DNA of 64,000 bases, from contig JBHJHI010000019.1 in assembly GCA_050330995.1 (NCBI GenBank), forward strand, positions 1-64,000. Direction: 5' to 3'. Shown one piece after another: positions 18,738 to 30,006 of this stretch. A program made the position numbers and the translations under genes. Under the pieces are notes generated by a model that saw nothing but the letters and a program-made list of their open reading frames with translations, was not told where the DNA came from and searched no databases. This DNA comes from Thermohalobaculum sp050330995. Lineage in GTDB: Bacteria; Pseudomonadota; Alphaproteobacteria; Rhodobacterales; Rhodobacteraceae. Numbering within the stretch: the first letter of the stretch is position 1; every line of letters starts with the position of its first letter.

Positions 18738-19682
18738 ATGCGACACACCACGACCGCCGCTCTCGCTGCACTGATGCTCACGACCGCGCCCGCCGCCGCG
18801 CAGCAATACGTGATCATCGAGCGCGCCGATCTGATGCGCCTGATCCGGGCTGCCGCGCAGGGTCAGCAGGGGATGGACCAGCAGGGCATGCCGTCCGGCG
18901 ACCAGCAGGGTCGGTCCGGCTCGCAGACGATGGGTGGCAACCGACAGAGCGGGATGCAGCAAGGCGGCCAGTCGCAGGGCGGCGCGATCGGCCAGGGCGG
19001 TCGGGACGACGCCTACACCGAGACCTACGACATGCCCGCCGACGAAGGGCGGCTGACCTCGGGCGCGGCGAACGACCGCCAAGCACAGATGCGGCGCGAG
19101 GAGGTCCGCCGTCAGCGCGAGATGCAGGAACAGATGGCGCGCTTCGACCAGGACGGCGACCAGCGCGTCACCCAGGACGAGGTCGATCGCTACCGTCAGA
19201 CCCTCCTCCAGAGGTTCGACCAGAACGACGACGGCCGGCTCTCGCTCGAAGAGTATCGCGCGCTCTATCTCGCCGCCGTCCACGCCGACATGGTGCGCCG
19301 CTTCCAGATGCACGACCGCGACGGCGACGCGCAGGTCACAGGCGAAGAGTTCACCCGCTCGACCCGGGACTACGTCGCCTCGCGCGACATGAACCGCGAC
19401 GGCGCGATCGACCGGCAGGACGCGATGGGCCAAGTCACGAACCGCCACGGCAACGCGCAGGGCTCGACGCAGAGCGGCGGCGCGCAGGATGGGCAGATGT
19501 CCTCGCAGGGGCAGTCCTCGCAGGGCGAGCGGATGTCGTCGAGCCAAGGCGGCTCGGGCTCGATGACCGACAGCGGGCCGGCGATGGACGAGCAGGTGTC
19601 GGGCGGCTCGGGCTCGCAGGACCAGTCGAGCCAGTCGGGCAGCGCGTCGAACCAGCAGCAGGGCGACGGCTCGACCAACTGA
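18738..19682 (+). CDS. secreted EF-hand calcium-binding protein with Gln/Ser/Gly-rich flanks
   Basis: The 314-residue product has a signal peptide, MRHTTTAALAALMLTTAPAAAQ, cleaved after an AxA. A Gln/Gly-rich low-complexity stretch (about 36-90) precedes an EF-hand region (about 130-240) with loops DQDGDQRVTQDE, DQNDDGRLSLEE, DRDGDAQVTGEE and a shorter DMNRDGAIDRQD. The tail from about 240 is Ser/Gln/Gly-rich and acidic. EF-hand loops of this type bind calcium; the target is unknown. It has its own strong terminator. Confidence 0.85.
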   Translation: MRHTTTAALAALMLTTAPAAAQQYVIIERADLMRLIRAAAQGQQGMDQQGMPSGDQQGRSGSQTMGGNRQSGMQQGGQSQGGAIGQGGRDDAYTETYDMPADEGRLTSGAANDRQAQMRREEVRRQREMQEQMARFDQDGDQRVTQDEVDRYRQTLLQRFDQNDDGRLSLEEYRALYLAAVHADMVRRFQMHDRDGDAQVTGEEFTRSTRDYVASRDMNRDGAIDRQDAMGQVTNRHGNAQGSTQSGGAQDGQMSSQGQSSQGERMSSSQGGSGSMTDSGPAMDEQVSGGSGSQDQSSQSGSASNQQQGDGSTN

Positions 19683-19709
19683 CCCGCGGCTGCCTGCCGA
19701 GAGACGCGA

Positions 19710-19737
19710 AAGGCCCGGAGCGCGCTCCGGGCCTTTT
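19710..19737 (+). terminator. intrinsic terminator between EF-hand gene and pdhC, probably two-way
   Basis: A perfect 10-bp stem (19712-19721 with 19724-19733, two-base loop) is followed by TTTT on the + strand and preceded by AAA, giving a shorter T-run on the other strand. It separates the convergent EF-hand and pdhC genes and can serve both. Confidence 0.9.
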
Positions 19738-19757
19738 CTCATGCGCCTTGCCGAGCG

Positions 19758-21209
19758 TCACATCAGCATCGCCATCGGGTCTTCCAGATACCCCTTCAGC
19801 GCATCGAGGAACTGCGCGCCGAGCGCGCCGTCGATCACGCGGTGGTCGACCGAAAGCGTCACCGACATCACCGTCGCCGTGGCCAGCGCGCCGTCCCTGA
19901 CGATCGGCTTCTCGACGCCCGCGCCGACCGCCAGGATCGAGGCGTGCGGCGGGTTGATCACCGCGTCGAAGTTCTCGATGCCGAACATGCCGAGGTTCGA
20001 GATCGCGTAGGTGCCGCCCTGGTACTCGTGTGGCTTCAGCTTGCGCTCGCGGGCGCGGGTGGCGAGGTCCTTCATCTCGGCCGAAAGCGTCGACAGCGAC
20101 TTCTGGTCGGCGTCGCGCAGCACGGGGGTGAACAGCCCGCCCTCGATCGCGACGGCGACCGCGACGTCCACCGCCTTCAGCTTCAGGATGCGATCGCCCG
20201 CCCAGACCGCGTTGCAGTCGGGCACCGCCTTCAGCGACAGGGCCGAAGCCTTGATGACGTAGTCGTTGACCGAGAGCTTGACCCCGCGCTTCTCGCCCTT
20301 CGCGTTCATCTGCTTGCGGAAGGCGAGCAGCTCGTCGAGCAGGATGTCGCGGCGGAGGTAGAAGTGCGGGATGGTCTGCTTGGCCTCGGACAGCCGCTGG
20401 CCGATAGTGCGGCGCATGCCGTCGAGCTGGACTTCCTCGAAGGGGCGGTCCGAGTAGATCTTCCTGATCGCCTCGTAGCTCGCGGGCTCGGCCTTGCCGA
20501 CGCCGGGCTTGGTCGGGTCCGGTCCCTCCCGCGCCGGCTGCTCGGCCTTGTCGGCCTTGGGCGCTTCCGCCTGCGGCCGGGCGGCTGGTTTCGGTCCGGC
20601 CTCGGCGTTCTCGACGTCGGCCTTGACGATGCGCCCGTGCGGCCCGGAGCCCTTTAGGGTCGCGAGGTCGAGGCCCTTCTCCTTGGCAATGCGCCGCGCG
20701 AGCGGCGAGGCGAAGATCCGCCCGCCGCCGCTCGACGCCGGCGCGCTGGTTTCGCCGGTCGAGGGGGCGCCGGTCGAGGGGGCCTTGCCCGGCTGGTTCG
20801 TGGGCGAGGGTCCGGCGTCGTGCGGGCGGGGCGCCTCGCCGCGGCCGTAGCCGCCCTGGGCGCCGACGTCCGACGGCGGCTCGTCCGGCGAGGGGGCGAC
20901 GTGACTGTCGGCGTCCGGCCCGCCGCCGTTCGACTTCGGCGCCGCGTCGAGCGCGCTCTCGTCCTCGTCCTCCTCCAGAAGGACCGCGATCACCTCGTTG
21001 ACCTTCACGCCGTCGGTGCCCTCGGGCACGAGGATCTTGCCGAGGCGCCCTTCGTCGACCGCCTCGACCTCCATGGTCGCCTTGTCGGTCTCGATCTCGG
21101 CGATCACGTCGCCCGAGCTGACCTCGTCGCCTTCCTTGACGGTCCAGCGCGCCAGCTTGCCCTCCTCCATCGTCGGAGAGAGGGCGGGCATCAGGATCTC
21201 GATGGTCAT
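19758..21209 (-). CDS. pdhC: pyruvate dehydrogenase E2, dihydrolipoyllysine acetyltransferase
   Basis: The product is 483 residues. It has one N-terminal lipoyl domain (about 1-80) with the lipoylated Lys in ETDKATME; a long Pro/Ala/Gly-rich linker; a peripheral-subunit binding domain (FASPLARRIAKEKG..GSGPHGRIVKADV, about 168-205); and the C-terminal acyltransferase core with the catalytic DHRVIDG near 458-464. It transfers the acetyl group from lipoamide to CoA. It is the last gene of pdhA-pdhB-pdhC, 10 bp after pdhB. The first 209 bp are nearly identical to the start of pdhB. Confidence 0.96.
   Translation of the reverse strand: MTIEILMPALSPTMEEGKLARWTVKEGDEVSSGDVIAEIETDKATMEVEAVDEGRLGKILVPEGTDGVKVNEVIAVLLEEDEDESALDAAPKSNGGGPDADSHVAPSPDEPPSDVGAQGGYGRGEAPRPHDAGPSPTNQPGKAPSTGAPSTGETSAPASSGGGRIFASPLARRIAKEKGLDLATLKGSGPHGRIVKADVENAEAGPKPAARPQAEAPKADKAEQPAREGPDPTKPGVGKAEPASYEAIRKIYSDRPFEEVQLDGMRRTIGQRLSEAKQTIPHFYLRRDILLDELLAFRKQMNAKGEKRGVKLSVNDYVIKASALSLKAVPDCNAVWAGDRILKLKAVDVAVAVAIEGGLFTPVLRDADQKSLSTLSAEMKDLATRARERKLKPHEYQGGTYAISNLGMFGIENFDAVINPPHASILAVGAGVEKPIVRDGALATATVMSVTLSVDHRVIDGALGAQFLDALKGYLEDPMAMLM
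21001..21209 (-). repeat. lipoyl-domain DNA repeat, copy in pdhC
   Basis: Aligned base for base with 22451-22659 in pdhB, I count 8 differences in 209 positions, most of them in the first ten codons. Outside this block the two genes diverge at once. Confidence 0.95.
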
Positions 21210-21219
21210 GAGCGCCCCC

Positions 21220-22659
21220 TCAGCGGTAGCAGACCGAGCGGGCCGCCTCGACGACCTCGTCGGTCGTCACCAGCGCCAGACGCTCCAGGTTGGCCGCGTA
21301 GGGCATCGGCACGTCCTTGCCGGTGAGGTTGATCACCGGCGCGTCGAGATAGTCGAACGCCTCCTGCATCAGCACGGCCGAGACGTGGTTGCCGATCGAG
21401 CAGACCGGGAAGCCCTCCTCGACGGTGACGCAGCGGTTGGTCTTCCTGACCGAGTTGATCACCGTGGCGCGGTCCATCGGGCGCAGCGTGCGCAGGTTGA
21501 CGATCTCGGCGTCGATGCCGAGGTCGGCGAGCTTCTCGGCCGCCTCGACGCAGTAGGTCATGCCGATACCGAAGCTGACGAGGGTGACGTCCTTGCCCTG
21601 ACGCTCGATCTTCGCCTTGCCGAGCGGGATGGTGAAGTCCTCGCTGTCGGGCAGCTCGAAGCTCTTGCCGTAGAGGATCTCGTTTTCCAGGAACATCACC
21701 GGGTTGTCGTCGCGCACCGCCGACTTGAACAGGCCCTTGAAGTCGGCGGCCGAGTAGGGCTGCACCACCTTCAGACCCGGAATGTGGCTGTACCAGGCGG
21801 CGAAGTCCTGGGAATGCTGCGCCGCGACGCGGGCGGCGGCGCCGTTCGGACCGCGGAACACGATCGGGCAGCCCATTTGCCCGCCCGACATGTAGAGCGT
21901 CTTGGCGGCCGAGTTGATGATCTGGTCCATCGCCTGCATGGCGAAGTTGAAGGTCATGAACTCGAGGATCGGGCGTAGGCCCCCGAACGCGGCGCCGATG
22001 GCGATGCCGGTGAAGCCGTGCTCGGTGATCGGGGTGTCGACCACGCGCTTCGGCCCGAACTCGTCGAGCAGCCCCTCGGTCATCTTGTAGGCGCCCTGGT
22101 ACTCGGCGACCTCCTCGCCCATGACGAAGACCGACGGGTCGCGGCGCAGCTCCTCGGCCATGGCGTCGCGCATGGCCACGCGCACGGTCTCGGTCTTCAG
22201 CGTCGTGCCCTCGGGCCAGTCGGGCTCGGGGGTGTCGGGCACGTCGAGCGCGGGGCGCGTCGCGCCGGGGATGGTGTCGTGCGGCGTCTCGCGCGCTTCG
22301 GCCGGCGGCCTGGCGCTGCCGGAGGAGGCGGGGTCGGGCGATGCCTCGCCCGTCGCGCCGTTCGCCCCGTTCGCACCGCTGCCGCTCGCGGCGCCCTCGG
22401 CCGCACTCGCGTCCTCGCCCTCTTCGAGCAGCACCGCGATCGGGGTGTTCACCTTCACGCCGTCGGTGCCCTCGGGCACGAGGATCTTGCCGAGGCGGCC
22501 CTCGTCGACCGCCTCGATCTCCATGGTCGCCTTGTCGGTCTCGATCTCGGCGATCACGTCGCCCGAGCTGACCTCGTCGCCTTCCTTGACGGTCCAGCGC
22601 GCCAGCTTGCCCTCCTCCATCGTCGGAGAGAGCGCCGGCATCAGCACTTCGATGGTCAT
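21220..22659 (-). CDS. pdhB: pyruvate dehydrogenase E1 beta with N-terminal lipoyl domain
   Basis: The product is 479 residues, against about 330 for a plain E1-beta. The extra N-terminus is a lipoyl domain (about 1-80, ETDKATMEIEAVDEGRLG) plus a Gly/Ala/Pro linker, a known arrangement in Rhodobacterales and Rhizobiales. From about 150 the transketolase-like E1-beta begins: AMRDAMAEELRRDPSVFVMG, EYQGAYKMTEGL, TPITEHGFTGIAIGAA. It pairs with PdhA to decarboxylate pyruvate and reductively acetylate lipoamide. It lies 20 bp after pdhA. Confidence 0.96.
   Translation of the reverse strand: MTIEVLMPALSPTMEEGKLARWTVKEGDEVSSGDVIAEIETDKATMEIEAVDEGRLGKILVPEGTDGVKVNTPIAVLLEEGEDASAAEGAASGSGANGANGATGEASPDPASSGSARPPAEARETPHDTIPGATRPALDVPDTPEPDWPEGTTLKTETVRVAMRDAMAEELRRDPSVFVMGEEVAEYQGAYKMTEGLLDEFGPKRVVDTPITEHGFTGIAIGAAFGGLRPILEFMTFNFAMQAMDQIINSAAKTLYMSGGQMGCPIVFRGPNGAAARVAAQHSQDFAAWYSHIPGLKVVQPYSAADFKGLFKSAVRDDNPVMFLENEILYGKSFELPDSEDFTIPLGKAKIERQGKDVTLVSFGIGMTYCVEAAEKLADLGIDAEIVNLRTLRPMDRATVINSVRKTNRCVTVEEGFPVCSIGNHVSAVLMQEAFDYLDAPVINLTGKDVPMPYAANLERLALVTTDEVVEAARSVCYR
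22451..22659 (-). repeat. lipoyl-domain DNA repeat, copy in pdhB
   Basis: This is the partner of 21001-21209 in pdhC, with about 96% identity by direct count. Each copy begins at the ATG of its gene and runs to about codon 70. Confidence 0.95.
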
Positions 22660-22679
22660 GTCGCGCGTTCCCTCTCGCG

Positions 22680-23687
22680 TCAGGCGTAGACGTCGGTCCA
22701 GAGTTCGTCTTCCGACGGCTCCGGGCTCTCCTGCGCGAACTTGGCGGCCTCGTTGATCTCGGCCTTCACGTCCTTGTCGATCTGCTTCAGCGCGTCCTCG
22801 TCGGCCGCGCCCTCGGCGATCATCACCCGCTTCAGGCTCTCGATCGGGTCGCGCTGTTCGCGCATCTTCGTGACCTCGTCACGGGTGCGGTACTTGGCGG
22901 GGTCCGACATCGAGTGGCCGCGGTAGCGGTAGGTCTTGCACTCCAGGATGTAGGGGCCGTTCCCCTCGCGACAGTATCCGATCGCGCGATGGCCGGCCTC
23001 GGCGACCTTCAGCACGTCCATGCCGTCGACCTCCTCGCCCTCGATGCCGAAGGCGGCGCCGCGCTTGTAGAGTTCCTGGCTCGACGTCGAGCGCTTCTGC
23101 GCCGTGCCCATCGCGTAGTTGTTGTTCTCGATCACGAACACGCAAGGAAGCTTCCAGAGCGCGGCCATGTTGAAGGTCTCGTAGACTTGGCCCTGGTTGG
23201 CCGCGCCCTCGCCGAAGTAGGTGAGACAGACGAGACCGTTCTCCAGATACTGGTCGGCGAAGGCGAGGCCGGCGCCGATCGGCACCTGCGCGCCGACGAT
23301 ACCGTGGCCGCCGTAGAACTGCTTCTCGCGGCTGAACATGTGCATCGAGCCGCCCTTGCCCTTGGAGTAGCCGCCCTCGCGGCCCGTCAGCTCGGCCATC
23401 ACCCCCTTGGGGTCCATGCCGGCGGCGAGCATGTGGCCGTGGTCGCGGTAGGAGGTGACCACCTGGTCGCCCTCGCGGCACTGGCCCTGGAGGCCGACCA
23501 CCACCGCCTCCTGGCCAATGTAGAGATGGCAGAAGCCTCCGATCAGGCCCATGCCGTAGAGCTGGCCCGCCTTCTCCTCGAAGCGGCGGATCACCAGCAT
23601 GTCGCGGTAGTACGCCTTCATCACGTCGGCGTCGGGAATCTCCGATGCGGCCGTGTGCTCGGCCGTCGCCGCCTGGATGTTCGCCAT
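22680..23687 (-). CDS. pdhA: pyruvate dehydrogenase E1 alpha
   Basis: This is a 335-residue thiamine-diphosphate enzyme. The family blocks are MLVIRRFEEKAGQLYGMGLI, RDHGHMLAAGMDPKGVMAEL, GKGGSMHMFS with the phosphorylation-loop-type region, and the TPP motif (YFGEGAANQGQ to IENNNYAMGT). The usual GDG of the TPP/magnesium motif reads GEG here (codon at 23208-23210), which is worth checking. It is the first gene of the operon; the ATG at 23687 follows GAGGAGGAGACGAGCCC, a clear ribosome site. Confidence 0.96.
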   Translation of the reverse strand: MANIQAATAEHTAASEIPDADVMKAYYRDMLVIRRFEEKAGQLYGMGLIGGFCHLYIGQEAVVVGLQGQCREGDQVVTSYRDHGHMLAAGMDPKGVMAELTGREGGYSKGKGGSMHMFSREKQFYGGHGIVGAQVPIGAGLAFADQYLENGLVCLTYFGEGAANQGQVYETFNMAALWKLPCVFVIENNNYAMGTAQKRSTSSQELYKRGAAFGIEGEEVDGMDVLKVAEAGHRAIGYCREGNGPYILECKTYRYRGHSMSDPAKYRTRDEVTKMREQRDPIESLKRVMIAEGAADEDALKQIDKDVKAEINEAAKFAQESPEPSEDELWTDVYA

Positions 23688-24021
23688 GGGCTCGTCTCCT
23701 CCTCGGTGGGCACGCCTCGGGAGGGAGCGACGCGGCTCGCGGCGCGGGCGGTCCGCACCGGCGGGACAGGCCCGCGACCGCGTCGTGCTCGTGCGTGCTT
23801 CCTGTCACGCCCATTCGGGCTCGATCGCGTTCGGCGCAACAGTGGAGCGGAGGGGCGCCCCGGGCAAGGCGCAGCCGGGGGGATCGAGGCCGGTTTCGCC
23901 CCGGCGCCGCGCCGTCGTACGAGCGTGGCCCGCGCCGCGGCCGAGGGCGGATCGATCAGGCGGGAAGGGGGGGCGCCGTCACCCTCTTCCGGCGGCGCCG
24001 AGGCGCCGCGCGTGGCTGTCG
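23688..24021 (-). other. non-coding spacer between ftsB-like gene and pdhA
   Basis: No gene is seen in this 334-bp stretch. A perfect 8-bp GC hairpin with a two-base loop at 23992-24009 lies just after the ftsB-like stop and could end that transcript. The rest should hold the pdhA promoter; I see no confident -35/-10 pair. Confidence 0.5.
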
Positions 24022-24324
24022 TCAGGGACGGATCAGGATCTCGTCGGGACGGGCGTGGCCGAGCACGACGCGGGCACGCTCGTCGAGGAGTTCCGCGTCG
24101 AGGCTCTCGGGCGAGAGGCGGGCGACCAGATTGGCGAGGCGGGCGCGTTCGGCGTCGAGCGCGGCCAGCTCGGCGTCGAGCCGCGCCTCGGTCTCGCGCG
24201 CCTTCTCCAGGCTCGCGAGGCCGCGGTCGGTGCCGAGCGCGCTCCCGGCGAAGACCGCGGCGATCGCCGCCATCGCCGTCCAGGCGGCCGTCGCCACCAC
24301 CGCTCGCCCGCCGATCCGTATCAT
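24022..24324 (-). CDS. FtsB/DivIC-type septum formation initiator
   Basis: The 100-residue product has one membrane helix (about 9-30) and then a coiled coil (GLASLEKARETEARLDAELA, to about 75), the standard FtsB/DivIC layout. In alphaproteobacteria this gene lies between eno and pdhA, exactly as here. FtsB-type proteins help assemble the FtsQLB divisome complex in the inner membrane. The start at 24324 has GAGGGAGGCGGAC just upstream. Confidence 0.85.
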   Translation of the reverse strand: MIRIGGRAVVATAAWTAMAAIAAVFAGSALGTDRGLASLEKARETEARLDAELAALDAERARLANLVARLSPESLDAELLDERARVVLGHARPDEILIRP

Positions 24325-24474
24325 GTGTCCGCCTCCCTCGCTGCCACGAGGCTTTGCGAGATCATGGGCGGCGTCAATGCCGGGGCGCGGGGCAGGGCGG
24401 CCGGGCGCGCGATGCTGGCGGATTTGCACCATGCACCGCCGTATCCGTGCCGGACATCGCGCGGGACGCGCGCC

Positions 24475-25764
<1,290 letters not shown>

Positions 25765-25829
25765 GGGGGGCTCCCTGTGCTGTGACGGCCGGCCGCGGGT
25801 GTAGCCCGCGCCGCGTCCCGACGAAAGGC

Positions 25830-26693
25830 TCAGTCCGGCACCCTCTCGGCGCGCTTGGCCGCCTGCCAGTGCGCTTCCATCTCGGCGAGCGTCGCGTCCT
25901 CGGGGCGGCGGCCCTCCGCGGCGAGCGCCGCCTCGATCGCGCGGAAGCGGCGCTCGAACTTGGCGTTGGCGCCCCTGAGCGCGGTCTCGGGATCGACGCG
26001 CAGATGGCGGCCGAGGTTGACCATCACGAACAGGAGATCGCCGTACTCGGCCTCGACGCGGGCGCGGTGGCCCAGTGCGTCGGGGGCCTCGCCCTCGGCG
26101 GCCCGCTCCTCGGCCTCCTCGCGCACCTTGGCGAGCACGTCGTCGACCGCGCCCCAGTCGAAGCCGACGCGCGCGGCGCGCTTCGTCAGCGCCAGCGCGC
26201 GCGCGAGCGCGGGCAGGCCGGAGGGCACGCCGTCGAGCGCGCCGCGCTGCCGCTCGCCGCGGGCGGCGCGCTCCTCGGCCTTCATCGCCTCCCAGTCGAC
26301 CGCGTCCGGGTCGGCGCGCGGCGCGCCGAGCGAGGGGCCGAAGACGTGCGGATGGCGGCGCACCATCTTAGCCGAGATCGCGCGCGCCACGTCGTCGAAG
26401 CCGAACAGGCCGGCCTCCTCGGCGATGCGGGCGTGGTAGACCACCTGCAGCAGCAGATCGCCCAATTCCTCGCGGATCGCCGCCGGCTCGCCCGCGGCGA
26501 TGGCCTCGGCGACCTCGGCGGCCTCCTCGATGGTGTAGGGCGCGATGCTCGCCCAGGTCTGCTCGCGGTCCCAGGCGCAGCCGTCGGACGCGCGCAGCCG
26601 CGCCATGATCTCCAGGAGCCGCTCGACGCCGGCGTTCTCGTCGAACGCCAGCCGGTCGGAGGCGGCGCGGTCGGCCATCGGTCGCTCGGTCAT
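25830..26693 (-). CDS. mazG: nucleoside triphosphate pyrophosphohydrolase MazG
   Basis: A 287-residue protein with two tandem MazG domains: the first has the metal-binding EEAAEVAEAI and EELGDLLLQVVYHARIAEE, the second the EYGDLLFVMVNLGRHL half. It hydrolyses (d)NTPs to NMP and pyrophosphate, cleaning damaged nucleotides. An insertion of Ala/Glu-rich sequence separates the domains. Its ATG overlaps the stop of the upstream EamA gene by 4 bp (ATGA), so the two are coupled. Confidence 0.93.
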   Translation of the reverse strand: MTERPMADRAASDRLAFDENAGVERLLEIMARLRASDGCAWDREQTWASIAPYTIEEAAEVAEAIAAGEPAAIREELGDLLLQVVYHARIAEEAGLFGFDDVARAISAKMVRRHPHVFGPSLGAPRADPDAVDWEAMKAEERAARGERQRGALDGVPSGLPALARALALTKRAARVGFDWGAVDDVLAKVREEAEERAAEGEAPDALGHRARVEAEYGDLLFVMVNLGRHLRVDPETALRGANAKFERRFRAIEAALAAEGRRPEDATLAEMEAHWQAAKRAERVPD

Positions 26694-27568
26694 GTCCTGC
26701 CCCTGAGGCTCACGAGGTTGCCGGCCACGATCAGCCCGGCGCCGAGGAACACCGCCGCCTCCAGCGCCTCGCCGTAGAGCGCGGCGCCGAGGAGCGCGAT
26801 CACCGGCAGGCGCAGGAACTCCATCGGCGCCACCACCGAGGCCGGCGCGGCGATCAGCGCGCGGGTCAGGCAGGTGTGCGCCGAGAGCCCGCAGGCGCCG
26901 ATCGCGAGCACCCAGGGCGCGGCCCCGGCCGGGGGCAGGGGGACGTGGCCGAGCGCGAGGGCGGTCACGAGAAAGCCCATCGCCGTCTGGCTCAGCGTCA
27001 TCCAGAACAGCACCGTGATCGCGCCGTCCGCGGTGCCGAGCCGGCGCGTCGCCATGTTGGTGAGCGCGAAGCCGATCGCGGCGGCGAGCGCGAAAGCGTG
27101 GCCGACGTCGAGGGCCGCGAGCCCCGGCCGGGTGACGACCAGCACGCCGAGGAAGCCGAGCGCGGTCGCCATGAGGCGCGCGCGCGTCAGGCGCTCGCCG
27201 AGGAGGAGAGGGGCCAGCAGCGCCACCCAGACGGGGTTGGTGAACTCGATCGCCACCACCTGCGCGAGCGGGATCAGGGCGATGGCCGCGAACCAGGCGT
27301 TCTGCGCGACGAAGTGGACCAGGTTGCGCGCCGCGTGGCGCCCCGGCATCGCGGTCGCCACGTCGAGCCGGCCGGTGGTGGCGAGGGCGAAGGCCGCGAC
27401 CGCCGCGACGCCGATCAGCGAGCGCCAGGCCATGATCTCGTAAGGGGCCAGCGTGTCCGACAGCTCGCGCCCGGCCACCGCCATCAGCGAGAAGGAGGTG
27501 ATGGCGCCGGCCATCCAGACGCCGGCCTCGCCCATGGCCGCGGTCCGCGCCGTGCGGGCCTCGCTCAC
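26690..27568 (-). CDS. EamA/DMT-family transporter
   Basis: The 292-residue product has ten predicted membrane helices in two EamA repeats. The first repeat ends IEFTNPVWVALLAPLLLGERL, the second VVAPMEFLRLPVIALLGAALY with the GE motif after it, both typical of this drug/metabolite exporter superfamily. The substrate is unknown. I chose GTG at 27568 since it overlaps the stop of ydcF (GTGA). It is the middle gene in guaA-ydcF-eamA-mazG. Confidence 0.87.
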   Translation of the reverse strand: MSEARTARTAAMGEAGVWMAGAITSFSLMAVAGRELSDTLAPYEIMAWRSLIGVAAVAAFALATTGRLDVATAMPGRHAARNLVHFVAQNAWFAAIALIPLAQVVAIEFTNPVWVALLAPLLLGERLTRARLMATALGFLGVLVVTRPGLAALDVGHAFALAAAIGFALTNMATRRLGTADGAITVLFWMTLSQTAMGFLVTALALGHVPLPPAGAAPWVLAIGACGLSAHTCLTRALIAAPASVVAPMEFLRLPVIALLGAALYGEALEAAVFLGAGLIVAGNLVSLRGRT

Positions 27569-28217
27569 ACCACCCATCCCGCGCGCTCGGCCTCCGACCA
27601 GCCGAGCAGGCCGAGGCCGATCCAGACCGCGGCCTTGGCGGCGTTGTACCACCAGGCGCAGGCCTCGCGGGCGAGATAGCCGAGGCGCTTGAAGAACGAG
27701 TGCTCGCGCACCCCGTCCGAGGCCGCGCCCGCGACGTCCGACCGGCCGAGCAGGGCGGCGAGCGCCAGCGCGCGCGGCAGGTGGTAGGCGTCGGTGACGA
27801 CGGCGAGGCGCTCGAACCCGCGTTCCTCGGCGATGGCGAAGGACAGGCGCAGGTTCTCGAGCGTGGTGCGCGCGTTCGGCTCGACGAACAGCCGCTCGCG
27901 CGAGATGCCGGCCGCAGCGATCGCCTCGCGCAGGAGCCGCCCCTCGCCGCCGGGTCGTTCAGGGTCGTTCAGCGTGCCCGTCAGGATCGCCGCCTCGGCC
28001 GCGCGGCGCTCCAGCAGCATGACCGCCGCCGCCGCCCGCCGCCGCCCCACCCAGTCGAGCGTTCCGTCCGGGTCGGCGCCGCCGCCGAGCACGATCAGCG
28101 CGTCGACCCGCTCCAGGAGGTCCGGCGAGAGGCGGCGCGCGGCGACGGTCTCGGCGATCCAGACCGCCACGATCGTGAGCGTCAGGACCGCGACGGCATA
28201 GGAGACCAGCCGCCGGA

Positions 28218-28227
<10 letters not shown>
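27565..28227 (-). CDS. YdcF/SanA-type DUF218 membrane protein
   Basis: This is a 220-residue protein with an N-terminal membrane helix (about 7-26), then a DUF218 domain: VDALIVLGGGADPDG (about 41-55), EAAILTGTLN, EPNARTTLENLRLS, the AVVTDAYHLPRALALA block, and a hydrophobic C-terminal segment. Relatives (ElyC, SanA, YdcF) affect envelope integrity. It overlaps the end of guaA by 10 bp and is coupled to the following transporter gene. Confidence 0.87.
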
Positions 28228-29831
<1,604 letters not shown>

Positions 29832-30006
29832 GGGGAGGCGGCTCCGTCGGTGAACGCGCGCCCCCTCTAGCGCCCGGCCACGTCGATGTCACGGCTCGCC
29901 GAGACCGGGCCGTGGGCCGGTCGCGGCGTCGTGGCGGAGCGCGATCAGGAACTTGCGCCGTCGGGGTCCGGCCTGCGCCGCCTCGGCCCTCCCCCCGGCG
30001 TCGTCC

